This document shows, piece by piece, positions 25,295 through 34,002 of a DNA stretch of 64,000 bases (the stretch's first letter is position 1; every line of letters starts with the position of its first letter). Both the position numbers and the translations under genes were made by a program. The notes below the pieces were generated by a model that searched no databases, was not told the origin of the DNA, and saw nothing but the letters and a program-made list of their open reading frames with translations. The stretch is from Verrucomicrobiaceae bacterium (GTDB lineage Bacteria; Verrucomicrobiota; Verrucomicrobiia; Verrucomicrobiales; Akkermansiaceae): assembly GCA_027486655.1 (NCBI GenBank), contig JAIXOR010000043.1, positions 58,042 through 122,041 on the forward strand, in the 5' to 3' direction.

Positions 25295-25322
25295 TCTCGA
25301 TTGATCACGAGGCATTCTTCCT

Positions 25323-25411
25323 CCGTTCCCCCGACATCGGGGGATGGCCCATTTGGAGTCCAAACATTGATTATCAAAGGGTTAAATTCCCCACCACGTG
25401 GGGATTGCTTA
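25323..25411 (+). ncRNA. CreA-like minimal CRISPR: two degenerate repeats around a 32-nt pseudo-spacer
   Basis: Pseudo-repeat 1 spans 25323-25351: 29 bp, 18 of 29 identities to the array repeat in its transcript sense, with hairpin CCCCCGA/TCGGGGG followed directly by the handle ATGGCCCA (array: ATGAACCG). Pseudo-repeat 2 begins at 25384, keeps ATTCCCCAC...CGTGGGGAT and the 6-bp CCCCAC/GTGGGG stem with a loop one base shorter, and its end runs into the cas3 stop codon. Between them lie exactly 32 nt, the spacer length of the array. The element reads on the plus strand, opposite to the cas genes. Known parallel: CreA of CreTA modules next to type I cas genes. Calling it CreA is inference from architecture and the PAM-adjacent seed match. 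Confidence 0.65.
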
Positions 25412-28051
25412 AAACCAAAAGTCTTCAGGATCGAAGTTACTAGGGAGATGGTTCATGTTCGGCTCGAAGGTGATGCCCAAATCATCGTGGAAATGGATGT
25501 AATCAGAGAGTAGCTCCTGGCGGTAAACTTCGAGGCGGCTAGTGTCAGGATGTCGGATCGCCAGAACGGCGTTCTCGATCTGGGCGGTGAACCATGAGGG
25601 TTGGGAACCCAGCGCTCCCTTGAGGCGATATTGCGGCACCCGTGCCGCATGCTCATGAAGATGCTTTGCGAGATCGTAATTGAAGACAGGAGGCATCACT
25701 GAAGGGAGAGTATCGAGAATCACGAGAAGAGATTCCGGCCTCATGTTGTAACGGGTGACGGCTCCCTCACGGTCGTCCTCGGCTGGAGCCCGAAAAGGAT
25801 CCTGAAACGAGGCCTTGCAGAGCATGTTGGCAGTCTCCCGCTCCAATTGTTCTTTGAAGACCTGTGCGGCGTGCGGAAGCGGCTCTGGAATAGGGGTTTC
25901 GAGCAGATCGCGGATTTCTAATGGTAAGGTCACTTCCCTGCGATGTTTCCAAACCATTTCCGCATGATACAAGGCGACGGGAGGATACACCCAGGCAGAT
26001 GGCCCCAGTGCCGACTTTGCCATTTCGGGGGTTCCATCCCAGTCCACGGATGGAATCATCAAAACTGTCAATGGCTGCTCGAAGCCGGGCGGCCTCGGCC
26101 GGGAGTGCCGATGCAAACGTCCGATCCTCTGAAGAACCAATTCCGTGGGGGCCAGGTCCGTGATGAGCAAATCCGCATCGATGTCCACGGATTGCTCCAC
26201 CACCTGCGTGGCAACCAGAATACAACCCGGGGGACGGGATGGACTTGGTGGCTTTCCAAGCATCTGGGTCCACCTTCCCTCATTTTCCATGCGACGATGA
26301 TGGGGAAAGCGACTGTGAATGAGACCAACCGGCACGTGATCCCCGCGAAGGGCTTCTTTAGCCCGGCGGTAGGTTTCTTGAGCCAGCGCCACCGTGTTAC
26401 GAATGATCAGGACACATGCCCCCCTTTCGGCGGCCTCGGCCGCGCGGGCGAGGATGTCCGCTTCCGTTTCAGCCGCCGCGACTTCAATCCCCACACGGCT
26501 ATCCTCCGCTTGCGTGCAGAGCAGTGAATGGTGAGAAGCCCTGCCTGCTGCCACTTTGGTCACAAGTGGATAGGGGACGGATGGCGGCAAAGCAGGCTCC
26601 ACCGCACCACCGGCTTTCACAAGACTGCTCCGCCTTTCTGCAGTTAAAGTTGCCGAAAGCACGATGACCGTACAACCGACTTCAATCAGCCAGGTGATCA
26701 AAAGATCCACCAAAGCTGAAGTATAAGGGTCGTAAGAATGCACTTCGTCGATCACCACGACTTTTCCAGATAATGCAAAAAGGCGAAGCGCGGAATGCTT
26801 CGAACTCAAGACGGCCATCAACGATTGGTCCACTGTACCGGTTCCGAATGGAGCGAGAAGACCCTTCCTTGAGCTGGAGAACCATCGGCACGCCTCGCTG
26901 GCATCACACAACTCACCCGGCGTCGATGACGGAACGAAACTTCGGGCCCGTTCTTCGCTCAACCAGGCGTTTCCATGGACCAAAGTCTGAACCGCCCGTT
27001 TGTCCCTAACCGTATTCAAGAGGAAGACCTTGATGCGGTCGTGAATTCGGTTGCTGGTGAGTTGCGTGGGCAACGCAAAGTAGAGGCCACGTTCGTTCCC
27101 ACTGGTCCATCGCTTGTAGGCTGCGGCCAATGCCGCCTCGGTTTTGCCGGAGCCCATTGGGGCTTCAATGATGTAGAGGCCGGGTTGATCCGCAACATCA
27201 ACCACCAGAGACTGCAAGGGATTGAGCCGGAATGAATCAAGTCCGAAGCACTCGGAGAACGAAAGCCCGTCAATCACTTCCTTTCGATGCCAGCCGATGG
27301 TGTTGATCGCGTGGGATGCCCGTGTTTTCGCTTCATCGAAAGTCCAGAGGCACTCCTTGCCACCAGCCTCGCCCAGTGGAAACCAATCGGTATTGGAAGC
27401 GATCCAATCGCAAAAAATCACAAGCCCGGTCAACCAGTGAAGCCGAGGTCCCTTCTCCAGATCTTCCGTCGGCAGCGGGCCCGCAAGATCGATGATTTCC
27501 TGAAGAAGGGCCCGCCTGAGTTCGTTCGGCCATAACAAGCCGCCTTCATAGAGATCGTCCGACTTTCCGAGAAGATTTCTAACCCGAGTCGTGGGATAAC
27601 GACCATGATGGCCCCCAACGGCAAGCGGAATGGAATAGGGTTTTCCGGAAGGATGGACCATCCCAGGAAGTGAAGCGAGATATTCCTGTCCCACGAGTGC
27701 GTGTTTTCCACAGCAGTCCTGCCATCCTGGAACGGAAGAAAACTGTGTTCCTGAGGCCTTTCGTAGAAAGCCAGGGGTGATTTTACCGATATCGTGGAGC
27801 CCGATTAGAGTCTCTACTCCGGCTGGCGGCAGCATCCTCACGGCGGGAGCCAGCAAACTCCTCACTGCACAAGCAACTGAAAGAGCGGCCACCGAATGAT
27901 CCCTTACCGAGAGGGCCGGCCTACCCGTCATTGGGTGGGTCTTCGCCCAGCAATCGCTGAGCTGAATGTCAGGTTCTGCATTCAATTTTTTGATGTTTCC
28001 ATGAACACCAACAGAAAGGTTTCGGTTTTCAAGGAAAATTCGGCGACGCAA
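25409..28051 (-). CDS. cas3: CRISPR-associated helicase-nuclease Cas3, type I-E
   Basis: Degrades DNA recruited by Cascade. The N-terminal HD nuclease shows H52, H86-D87 (GLHDIGK) and H148-H149 (GGHHG). The SF2 helicase follows with Walker A GSGKT (300-304), DEVH (435-438), the LSATLT motif and the C-terminal ATQVVEQSVDIDADLLITDLAPTELVLQRIGRLHR. Total 880 residues, as usual for single-chain Cas3. The ATG at 28051 is taken; the first ~25 residues look unlike Cas3, so a start nearer codon 24 is possible. It is separated from cas8e by the CreA-like/tRNA-like interval and so may have its own promoter upstream of 28051. Confidence 0.95.
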   Translation of the reverse strand: MRRRIFLENRNLSVGVHGNIKKLNAEPDIQLSDCWAKTHPMTGRPALSVRDHSVAALSVACAVRSLLAPAVRMLPPAGVETLIGLHDIGKITPGFLRKASGTQFSSVPGWQDCCGKHALVGQEYLASLPGMVHPSGKPYSIPLAVGGHHGRYPTTRVRNLLGKSDDLYEGGLLWPNELRRALLQEIIDLAGPLPTEDLEKGPRLHWLTGLVIFCDWIASNTDWFPLGEAGGKECLWTFDEAKTRASHAINTIGWHRKEVIDGLSFSECFGLDSFRLNPLQSLVVDVADQPGLYIIEAPMGSGKTEAALAAAYKRWTSGNERGLYFALPTQLTSNRIHDRIKVFLLNTVRDKRAVQTLVHGNAWLSEERARSFVPSSTPGELCDASEACRWFSSSRKGLLAPFGTGTVDQSLMAVLSSKHSALRLFALSGKVVVIDEVHSYDPYTSALVDLLITWLIEVGCTVIVLSATLTAERRSSLVKAGGAVEPALPPSVPYPLVTKVAAGRASHHSLLCTQAEDSRVGIEVAAAETEADILARAAEAAERGACVLIIRNTVALAQETYRRAKEALRGDHVPVGLIHSRFPHHRRMENEGRWTQMLGKPPSPSRPPGCILVATQVVEQSVDIDADLLITDLAPTELVLQRIGRLHRHSRPRPPGFEQPLTVLMIPSVDWDGTPEMAKSALGPSAWVYPPVALYHAEMVWKHRREVTLPLEIRDLLETPIPEPLPHAAQVFKEQLERETANMLCKASFQDPFRAPAEDDREGAVTRYNMRPESLLVILDTLPSVMPPVFNYDLAKHLHEHAARVPQYRLKGALGSQPSWFTAQIENAVLAIRHPDTSRLEVYRQELLSDYIHFHDDLGITFEPNMNHLPSNFDPEDFWF

Positions 28052-28400
28052 GCATCCTCCGACCGGCTATCCACACCTATCCTCGATTCCCCATGAGAGC
28101 AGATCGCTTTTCCGAGCGTTCGGCAGGGCGATCCGCCCGAACGTCAGGCACGTCACGGCATCTGTTCCGAGCAATTGAGGCATTGGTTTCCTTTCCACGA
28201 GTCGTGCGTGCGGGGCTTGAGCCTCTCTTCCGCCGGGATGGACCGCTTCCTCTCCCCCGTTTGATGGGTTTCCATCGTGCCCGGCACTCGGTGCCAGGCG
28301 CCTTCTTGCTGGCGCGTTCCAACTCCGCATTCCAGCGATTTCCGGAGTGCGACGAACTTGCCGCTTCCCGGAGGGCGGTGGCGGCTGTAAGGAAGCGCGC
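28052..28400. other. Gene-free interval between cas3 and ispD
   Basis: 349 bp between divergent genes. It should hold the cas3 promoter (minus) and the ispD promoter (plus). Open frames exist on both strands (plus 28093-28563, minus 28067-28618) but show no domain or signal. The segment around 28085-28200 looks like an intergenic repeat family; only a genome-wide comparison could show this. Confidence 0.5.
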
Positions 28401-29090
28401 ATGCCGACCGATTCCACCCCGCCCGCCTGTGCGGCGATCCTCGTTGCCGCGGGGTCGAGCCGGAGGATGGGTTTTGACAAGCTGGCGGCGCGGCTGGGGG
28501 GGCTGCCGGTGCTGCGCCGGACGGTGGAGGCCTTTCTGCGCGCGGAAACCATCCAGTCGGTGACCCTGGTTTGTCCGCCGGAGCGCATGGACCTGTTAGA
28601 AGGACTGGAGACCACCAAGCCTCTGAACCGGGTGGATGGCGGCGCGGACCGGCATGACTCCGTGGCAAACGGACTCGCCGGCCTGCCACCGGGGGCCGCC
28701 TATGTGGCGGTGCACGACGGCGCGAGGCCGCTGGTGAGCCCGGATGACATCGACCGCACGGTGAGGGCGGCTTTCGAGCACCAAGCCGCGGCGCTGGCGA
28801 GGCGCGCGACCGAGACGATGAAGCGCGGCGACGAGCAGGACTTCTGCGCGGAGTCGGTGAGCCGGGAAAACCTCTGGTTCATGGAGACGCCGCAGGTGTT
28901 CTCACTGCCATTGTTGCAGCGGGCCTATCAGATTGTGATCGATGCCGGATGGGTCGTGACCGATGAGGTTTCCGCGATGGAGGCGGCCGGGATGAGGACA
29001 CGTTTCATCGAGGCGGCGCATCCGAATTTGAAAATCACCACTCCGGCGGATCTGGCGCTGGCGGAGGCATTGCTGGCGAAACGATCATGA
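28401..29090 (+). CDS. ispD: 2-C-methyl-D-erythritol 4-phosphate cytidylyltransferase
   Basis: Third step of the non-mevalonate isoprenoid pathway: couples CTP with methylerythritol phosphate. The ATG at 28401 has GGAAG upstream and gives MPTDSTPPACAAILVAAGSSRRMGFDKLAARLGGLPVLRRTVEAF, the nucleotide-binding opening (AAGSSRRMGFDK). Other motifs: HDGARPLVSPDDIDR, ATETMKRGD (substrate-binding Thr and Lys), ENLWFMETPQVF, TDEVSAMEAAG and NLKITTPADLALAEALL. Length 229 is standard. Its stop overlaps the M16 peptidase start by 4 bp (ATGA). Confidence 0.96.
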   Translation: MPTDSTPPACAAILVAAGSSRRMGFDKLAARLGGLPVLRRTVEAFLRAETIQSVTLVCPPERMDLLEGLETTKPLNRVDGGADRHDSVANGLAGLPPGAAYVAVHDGARPLVSPDDIDRTVRAAFEHQAAALARRATETMKRGDEQDFCAESVSRENLWFMETPQVFSLPLLQRAYQIVIDAGWVVTDEVSAMEAAGMRTRFIEAAHPNLKITTPADLALAEALLAKRS

Positions 29091-30319
29091 GCAGGGCGAG
29101 ATACGATTGGATGGAGATCCCCGGCGGGCCGAGGTTGGCGGTGGCAACGGTGGCGGATTCCGAATGCGCGGCGCTGACGATTCACATTCCGGCCGGCAGC
29201 CGCGACGAGTCCGGGTTTCCCGCAGGGCTGGCCCACTTTGTGGAGCACATGGTTTTCAAAGGCACCGGGCGTCGCAGCGCACGCGAGTTGAGTTTTGAAA
29301 TCGAAAACGCCGGCTGTCAGGTGAACGCCTGCACGAGCGAGGATCAGACGACGTATGAAGGCCGGGGCGAGGCGGGATCCCTGGCTCTTCTGGCCGACGT
29401 GCTGGCGGACATGGTCTGGCATCCGGTGTTTCCAGAGGATGAGATCGATTTGGAACGCGACGTGATCGGCGAAGAAATCACGATGTATCGCGAGTCCCCG
29501 GCGGACCACATCGGTGATTTGATTTCCGAGGCGTTGTGGGGCGGCCACCCCCTGGGGCATCCGATCTCGGGGACCTTGCAGACCATTGAAGGGATCGACC
29601 GCAAGGTCTTGCAGGCGTTTCGCGATCTGCATCATTTCCGCAAGGACGTGGTGATTGCGGCGGCGGGTCCCTTCGGGATGGACGAGGTGCTGAAAGTGAT
29701 GCGGCCGCTGCTGCCGCGGGAGTTCCGGGATGCGGGGCCGCCTCTGCCCTTCGATCGAGCGGCGGCGAGGCCCGGCCGGGTGATCGACCGCAGGGAGACC
29801 GAGCAGCTTCAGCTATCGCTGGCCTGGCACACGCCGGGCCGTCACGCGGAAGAGCGTCATGCGCTGCGCTTGCTGAGCTTGATGCTGGGGGAAACGGCGA
29901 GCTCGCGCCTGTTTCTGGAGCTGCGGGAGGAACGCGGGCTTTGCTATCAGGTCAGCAGCGATGTCACCTTGTTTGACGAGACCGGCGCCTTCGAGATCAA
30001 CGCGGGGCTGGATCCGGACGGACGGGAGGAGGCCCTCGAATGCATCCGCGGGGAGATCGCGGATTTGTTAGAAAAGGGTCCGCGTGCCGGCGAGCTCGAC
30101 CGCGCCAAGCGCCTGGCGATCGCCCAGAGCAAGCTGGCCTTTGAAACCACGGCCTCGCATGCCACCTGGGCGGGAGAAGGCGTTCTGGACTTCGGCCGGG
30201 TCCCGGATCCGGAAGAGTGGAGGCGGCGCGTGACGGCGGTGACCGATGCGGAGGTGAGGGAAATCGCACGGGCGGTATTGGCGGCGGAGCCATCGACCGC
30301 GGAAATCCGTCCCGCCTGA
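29087..30319 (+). CDS. M16-family zinc peptidase
   Basis: Pitrilysin-type metallopeptidase. The inverted zinc motif HFVEH (~residue 46-50, GLAHFVEHMVFKGTGRRSA) and the distal Glu in LERDVIGEEITMYRESP are present. The R/Y pair motif (LRLLSLMLGETASSRLFLELREERGLCYQV) marks the C-terminal domain. At 410 residues it is a single two-domain copy, like PqqL/YmxG or mitochondrial processing peptidase subunits. No signal peptide, so probably cytosolic. It overlaps ispD by 4 bp and is followed 16 bp later by the TIGR02206 gene. Confidence 0.93.
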   Translation: MSRARYDWMEIPGGPRLAVATVADSECAALTIHIPAGSRDESGFPAGLAHFVEHMVFKGTGRRSARELSFEIENAGCQVNACTSEDQTTYEGRGEAGSLALLADVLADMVWHPVFPEDEIDLERDVIGEEITMYRESPADHIGDLISEALWGGHPLGHPISGTLQTIEGIDRKVLQAFRDLHHFRKDVVIAAAGPFGMDEVLKVMRPLLPREFRDAGPPLPFDRAAARPGRVIDRRETEQLQLSLAWHTPGRHAEERHALRLLSLMLGETASSRLFLELREERGLCYQVSSDVTLFDETGAFEINAGLDPDGREEALECIRGEIADLLEKGPRAGELDRAKRLAIAQSKLAFETTASHATWAGEGVLDFGRVPDPEEWRRRVTAVTDAEVREIARAVLAAEPSTAEIRPA

Positions 30320-30335
30320 TCGCACAAGGAGGCTC

Positions 30336-31028
30336 ATGACTGTTTCCCCGTTCAAGCCCTTCGGCATGGAGCATCTGGTCACGGTGGGGATCGGCGGCAC
30401 GGTGGTGATCGCGCTGCTCATCATGGGACGGAGCGGCGACCGGGGGCGGAGAGGAGCCGCAGCGCTGCTGGCGTTTGCGAACCTGAGCGCCTATCCGCTG
30501 AGCCAGGCGGCATGGATGTCGCTCGGCCAGCCGGTGGCCATCGACAACCTGCTACCCTTCCATTTGTGCGACATCGCCGCCTTTCTCGCGGGTTTCGCGC
30601 TGTTGACGCGGCAGGCGACCCTGTGTGCGTTGACCTATTTCTGGGGGCTTGCGGCGACCTTTCAGGCCCTGCTCACTCCGGCGATCGGCGTGGGTTTTCC
30701 GGCGTGGCCCTTTGTGATGTTTTTCGTGCAGCATTTCGCGATTGTGGCCACGGCGCTTCATCTGCCGTGGGTGGAGGGCTGGCGTCCCAAGGATCCTTTG
30801 TGGCGGAGCCCGGTGGAAGTGATGGGATGGTCGGTGATCTATCTGATTTTCGCGATGACCGTGAACCGCGTGCTGGGGACCAACTTCGGGTTTGCCACAC
30901 GCCCCCCGGACAACCCGAGCCTGATCGACCATCTGGGGCCGTGGCCGTGGTATCTTTTCTCGCTGTTAGGCATCGCCGCCCTGCTGTTCCTGCTTCTGGC
31001 CCTGCCTTATGCCCGGAAGAAACCGTGA
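30336..31028 (+). CDS. TIGR02206-family membrane protein
   Basis: Integral membrane protein of unknown function (YwaF-like). About six membrane helices can be counted in 230 residues. Family-typical motifs are seen: LPFHLCDIAAFLAGFALLT in the third helix, YFWGLAATFQALLTPAI, FFVQHFAIVATALHL, and the NFGFATRPPDNPSLIDHLGPWPWYLF loop before the last helix. It lies 16 bp after the M16 peptidase and 9 bp before the methyltransferase, probably in the same transcript. Confidence 0.88.
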   Translation: MTVSPFKPFGMEHLVTVGIGGTVVIALLIMGRSGDRGRRGAAALLAFANLSAYPLSQAAWMSLGQPVAIDNLLPFHLCDIAAFLAGFALLTRQATLCALTYFWGLAATFQALLTPAIGVGFPAWPFVMFFVQHFAIVATALHLPWVEGWRPKDPLWRSPVEVMGWSVIYLIFAMTVNRVLGTNFGFATRPPDNPSLIDHLGPWPWYLFSLLGIAALLFLLLALPYARKKP

Positions 31029-31037
31029 GAAACCGCC

Positions 31038-31811
31038 ATGTCCCAACCCTACCTTTCGCTGGAAGCCCGGCTTCACGACGCCTTCTGGGCCGCGGCCGAT
31101 GATGGGTCCGAGCTGCGGCTGATGGAGGACTTCCTGAAACACCACCGCGGGCCTGCTCTTGAGATCGGGTGCGGGTCCGGCAGGCTGCTGTTGCCGCTGG
31201 TGCAGGCCGGGCACCCGCTGGAGGGACTGGAGCTCTCACCGGACATGCTCGCGCTTGCACGGGCCGAGGCCCTGAGGCTCGGGGTATCGCCACGTTTCCA
31301 TCTGGGCGACATGAGCGGCTGGGTGGCACCGCACGATTATGCCGCGCTTCTGGCACCGGCCTTCACGCTCCAGCTCGCGACGGATCCGGCCGCGACCTTG
31401 CTCCATTGGAGGCACTGGCTCGGGCCCGGCAGCGGGCTTTATCTGACGGTTTTCACCCCGCTTGCCGAGCTGGGTGGAGACCTGCCGGAAAACGAATGGT
31501 ATGAGGACCACCACGCCGTCCTCGGAGATGGCAGGCGTGCCTTGCTGGAGACCCGCCACACCCTGGACGAGGAGAGGCGGCTGCTGCACCGGGAGCACCG
31601 CTACACGCTGGATGGACCGGCTCCTGAAAGCCACGTCTCCAGGCAGACGGTGCGCTGGTTTGAAGAGGGCGAACTGGAATGGCTGCTGGAATCAGCCGGC
31701 TTTGCGGTGGACGGGGTGTTCGTGGATTTCAACCCGGAAGCGCAAACCGCGGGGCAAGACCTCTGGATGTCCGACGGCATTCTCACCTATCAGGCCCGCA
31801 GGATCGCGTGA
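31038..31811 (+). CDS. Class I SAM-dependent methyltransferase
   Basis: Small-molecule methyltransferase, substrate unknown. Motif I is ALEIGCGSGRLLLPLVQAGHPLEGLELSPDMLALAR (~residues 38-75), with the acidic LELSP end for SAM ribose binding, and motif II/III follows (FHLGDMSGW, YAALLAPAFTLQL). The C-terminal ~110 residues form a mixed beta sheet with HREHRYTLDGP and WLLESAGFAVDGVFVDF. Length 257 is usual. It begins 9 bp after the TIGR02206 gene. Confidence 0.9.
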   Translation: MSQPYLSLEARLHDAFWAAADDGSELRLMEDFLKHHRGPALEIGCGSGRLLLPLVQAGHPLEGLELSPDMLALARAEALRLGVSPRFHLGDMSGWVAPHDYAALLAPAFTLQLATDPAATLLHWRHWLGPGSGLYLTVFTPLAELGGDLPENEWYEDHHAVLGDGRRALLETRHTLDEERRLLHREHRYTLDGPAPESHVSRQTVRWFEEGELEWLLESAGFAVDGVFVDFNPEAQTAGQDLWMSDGILTYQARRIA

Positions 31812-31876
31812 AATACCGGATTTTTCCTGAAAGAAATCCAAATCGCCATTCTTGACGGAAAGGGTGCATCGGCCCT

Positions 31877-33436
31877 ATGACGCTGGTTGTGCCAAGGATA
31901 CAAACCCTTTTCGCGGGCCTCGCCCTCACCACCTCCGCCTTATGCCAGAACTGGGAACGTGAGGACGTGGGCTTCGACAGCATCCAGAGCCGTGCCAGAG
32001 ACCTGGCCAACAAGCCCTACGAAGCTCCGAACAAAGACGCCCTGCCGGCGTGGATGGCGAACCTCAGCTACGACCAATACCGCGACATCCGTTTCAACCC
32101 GAACCAGGCACTGTGGGCCGCCGACAACCTGCCCTTCCGCGCGATGTTCTTCCACCCCGGCTATCTTTACCGGGAACCTGTGGTGCTCAATGAATTCACC
32201 AGCAGCCACCAGCAGCAGATCCGCCTGGCCGAGGCCTACTTCAACTACGGACCGCTGGTGCAGAAACATGGCGAACTCCCGATCAACGGCGGATTTGCCG
32301 GATTCCGGCTCCACTCGCCGCTCAACAAGCCGGACTACTTCGACGAACTGATCTCCTTCCAAGGCGCGAGCTACTGGCGGGCCCTCGGTAAGAACCAACG
32401 CTACGGCATTTCCGCGCGCGGCATCGCCGTGGATACCGGCATCGAGGGCGTGACCGAGGAGTTTCCGGGATTCCGCGAGTTCTGGCTCAAGAAGCCGGAG
32501 CCCGACGACACCCACGCACGGATCTATGCGCTGCTCGACGGCCCGTCTTACTCCGGGGCCTACGCCTTCAAGGTGCACCCCGGCAACGAAACGCTCGTCG
32601 AGGTGCGCGCGGTGATCTTCGCCCGCCGGGCGGTCAAGCGCCTCGGCATCGCGCCGATGTCCTCGATGTATTGGTTCGGCGAAAACTCTCGCCGCCGCTT
32701 CGATGACTTCCGCCCGGAAGTGCACGACTCGGACGGCCTCGCCATCCGTATGGGCAGTGGCGAGCGCATCTGGCGGCCGATTTGCAACGATTCCGGAAAA
32801 CTCGAATACAGTTTCTTCGACATGGCGAAGTGCGCGGGCTTCGGCCTGCTTCAGCGCGACCGCCGCTTCAACGCCTACGAGGATGGCGAGGCCGCTTACC
32901 ACCTGCGTCCCTCGCTGTGGATCGAGCCCACGTCCGACTGGGGATCGGGGCGCGTCATGTTGATGGAGATCCCCACCACCAACGAGCTCTCCGACAATAC
33001 CGTGGCCCTTTGGGAACCCTCGCGCACCCTCCAGCCCGGCGACATGGTCGAGTTCTCCTACCGCCAGCACTGGACCGTGGACACCGATCCCTCGCAAGCC
33101 GGCGGATACGTCGTCGCCACCCGCACCGGCGTCCATGATTGGCAGCCGGAGCAGCGCACGATCATCGTCGAGTTCACCGGCACGGCCCTCAGCGCCCCGA
33201 GCGAGATCCCGCTCACCGCGAACGTCGAAACCGTGGGCGAAGGCGGTGCCAAGGTCCGCATCCAGAGCGTGAACGTCCAGCAGGTGCCCGACGACCGTTG
33301 GCGCGTGTCCTTCCAGCTGTCCCCCGCCGCCGATGGTGCCAAGCTATCGGAAATCGGCCCCGTCGAGCTTCGCTGCTGCCTCAAGAGGGGCGAGAATTTC
33401 CTCACCGAAACATGGGTCCACCGCGTCACTCCCTAG
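31877..33436 (+). CDS. opgG: Glucan biosynthesis protein OpgG/MdoG
   Basis: Periplasmic protein needed for osmoregulated periplasmic glucan synthesis. The 519-residue product has a signal peptide (TLFAGLALTTSALC, residues ~9-23). The mature N-terminus DVGFDSIQSRARDLANKPYEAP and the motifs YDQYRDIRFNPNQALW, LNKPDYFDELISFQGASYWRALGKNQRYGISARGIAVDTG, SMYWFGENSRRRFDDFRPEVHDSDGLAI are characteristic of MdoG. The family is best known in Proteobacteria. A small membrane protein overlaps its end by 25 bp and opgH follows, so the three genes appear coupled. Confidence 0.96.
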   Translation: MTLVVPRIQTLFAGLALTTSALCQNWEREDVGFDSIQSRARDLANKPYEAPNKDALPAWMANLSYDQYRDIRFNPNQALWAADNLPFRAMFFHPGYLYREPVVLNEFTSSHQQQIRLAEAYFNYGPLVQKHGELPINGGFAGFRLHSPLNKPDYFDELISFQGASYWRALGKNQRYGISARGIAVDTGIEGVTEEFPGFREFWLKKPEPDDTHARIYALLDGPSYSGAYAFKVHPGNETLVEVRAVIFARRAVKRLGIAPMSSMYWFGENSRRRFDDFRPEVHDSDGLAIRMGSGERIWRPICNDSGKLEYSFFDMAKCAGFGLLQRDRRFNAYEDGEAAYHLRPSLWIEPTSDWGSGRVMLMEIPTTNELSDNTVALWEPSRTLQPGDMVEFSYRQHWTVDTDPSQAGGYVVATRTGVHDWQPEQRTIIVEFTGTALSAPSEIPLTANVETVGEGGAKVRIQSVNVQQVPDDRWRVSFQLSPAADGAKLSEIGPVELRCCLKRGENFLTETWVHRVTP

Positions 33437-34002
33437 ACACCCTCCGCCCGCTCAGCGAGGAGGAGCTCACCGAGTGGGAGGAAGCGTATGCCGCCGTGGA
33501 GGCCTATCTTCAGGCCCTCCGGCTGCGCAACCGCCTGCTCGTCGCCGAGCTGGTCCGCGGCATCCTGTGGCGCGCCTCTGCCCGCCGCATGGACGAGCCG
33601 GAGAAACCCGCGCGCCTGCTCGCCATGGAAGAGGCCCTCTCGGAAGTGGCGGAATGGACCCAGGATGTGCTCGACGTGCCTCTCGAAAACCGCCGCCTGG
33701 CCGCGCGCGGTCGTTTGGCCCTGTTGCTCGCGGGCATGCCGGACAAGTGGCAGGGCGTCTTCCTCACGCCCGCGCCTTGGCCGCCGGCCTTTGTCGAGGC
33801 CATGAAGAAGTCCTACCTTGCCGCCGGCCCCCGTTTCCAATCGCTCACCATGGTGCCCAAGCCTCTTGAACTCAACGCCATCGGCAGCGGTGCCGCGCAG
33901 TGGTGGGAGACCATGGACCGCAAGCCGATCATGCGCATCATGTTCACCGGCTTTCTCATCCTCATCGCGGCTCTTGCCGCCTGGTATTTCTTCCTGGACT
34001 GA
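33412..34002 (+). CDS. Small membrane-anchored protein between opgG and opgH
   Basis: No family recognised. The ATG at 33412 overlaps the opgG end by 25 bp; the frame stays open upstream inside opgG but the coding look begins here. The 196-residue product is helical in its first half (LSEEELTEWEEAYAAVEAYLQALRLRNRLLVAELVRGILWRAS) and ends in a single membrane helix (IMRIMFTGFLILIAALAAWYFFLD). Its stop overlaps the opgH start (TGATG). The tight coupling on both sides suggests a role with the glucan synthase, for example as an assembly or linker protein; this is inference. Confidence 0.8.
   Translation: MGPPRHSLDTLRPLSEEELTEWEEAYAAVEAYLQALRLRNRLLVAELVRGILWRASARRMDEPEKPARLLAMEEALSEVAEWTQDVLDVPLENRRLAARGRLALLLAGMPDKWQGVFLTPAPWPPAFVEAMKKSYLAAGPRFQSLTMVPKPLELNAIGSGAAQWWETMDRKPIMRIMFTGFLILIAALAAWYFFLD

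Noticed and set aside
25263..25364. TTTGGAGTCCA copies as a plain repressor operator (the second is an odd palindrome TTTGGA-G-TCCAAA)
   Set aside because: Possible, but it does not explain the AAG placement, the 32-nt spacing and the two repeat-like hairpins, so the CreA reading is preferred, not proven.
28093..28563. 156-codon plus-strand frame over the cas3-ispD interval
   Set aside because: Overlaps the start of ispD, no recognisable content, no ribosome site seen.
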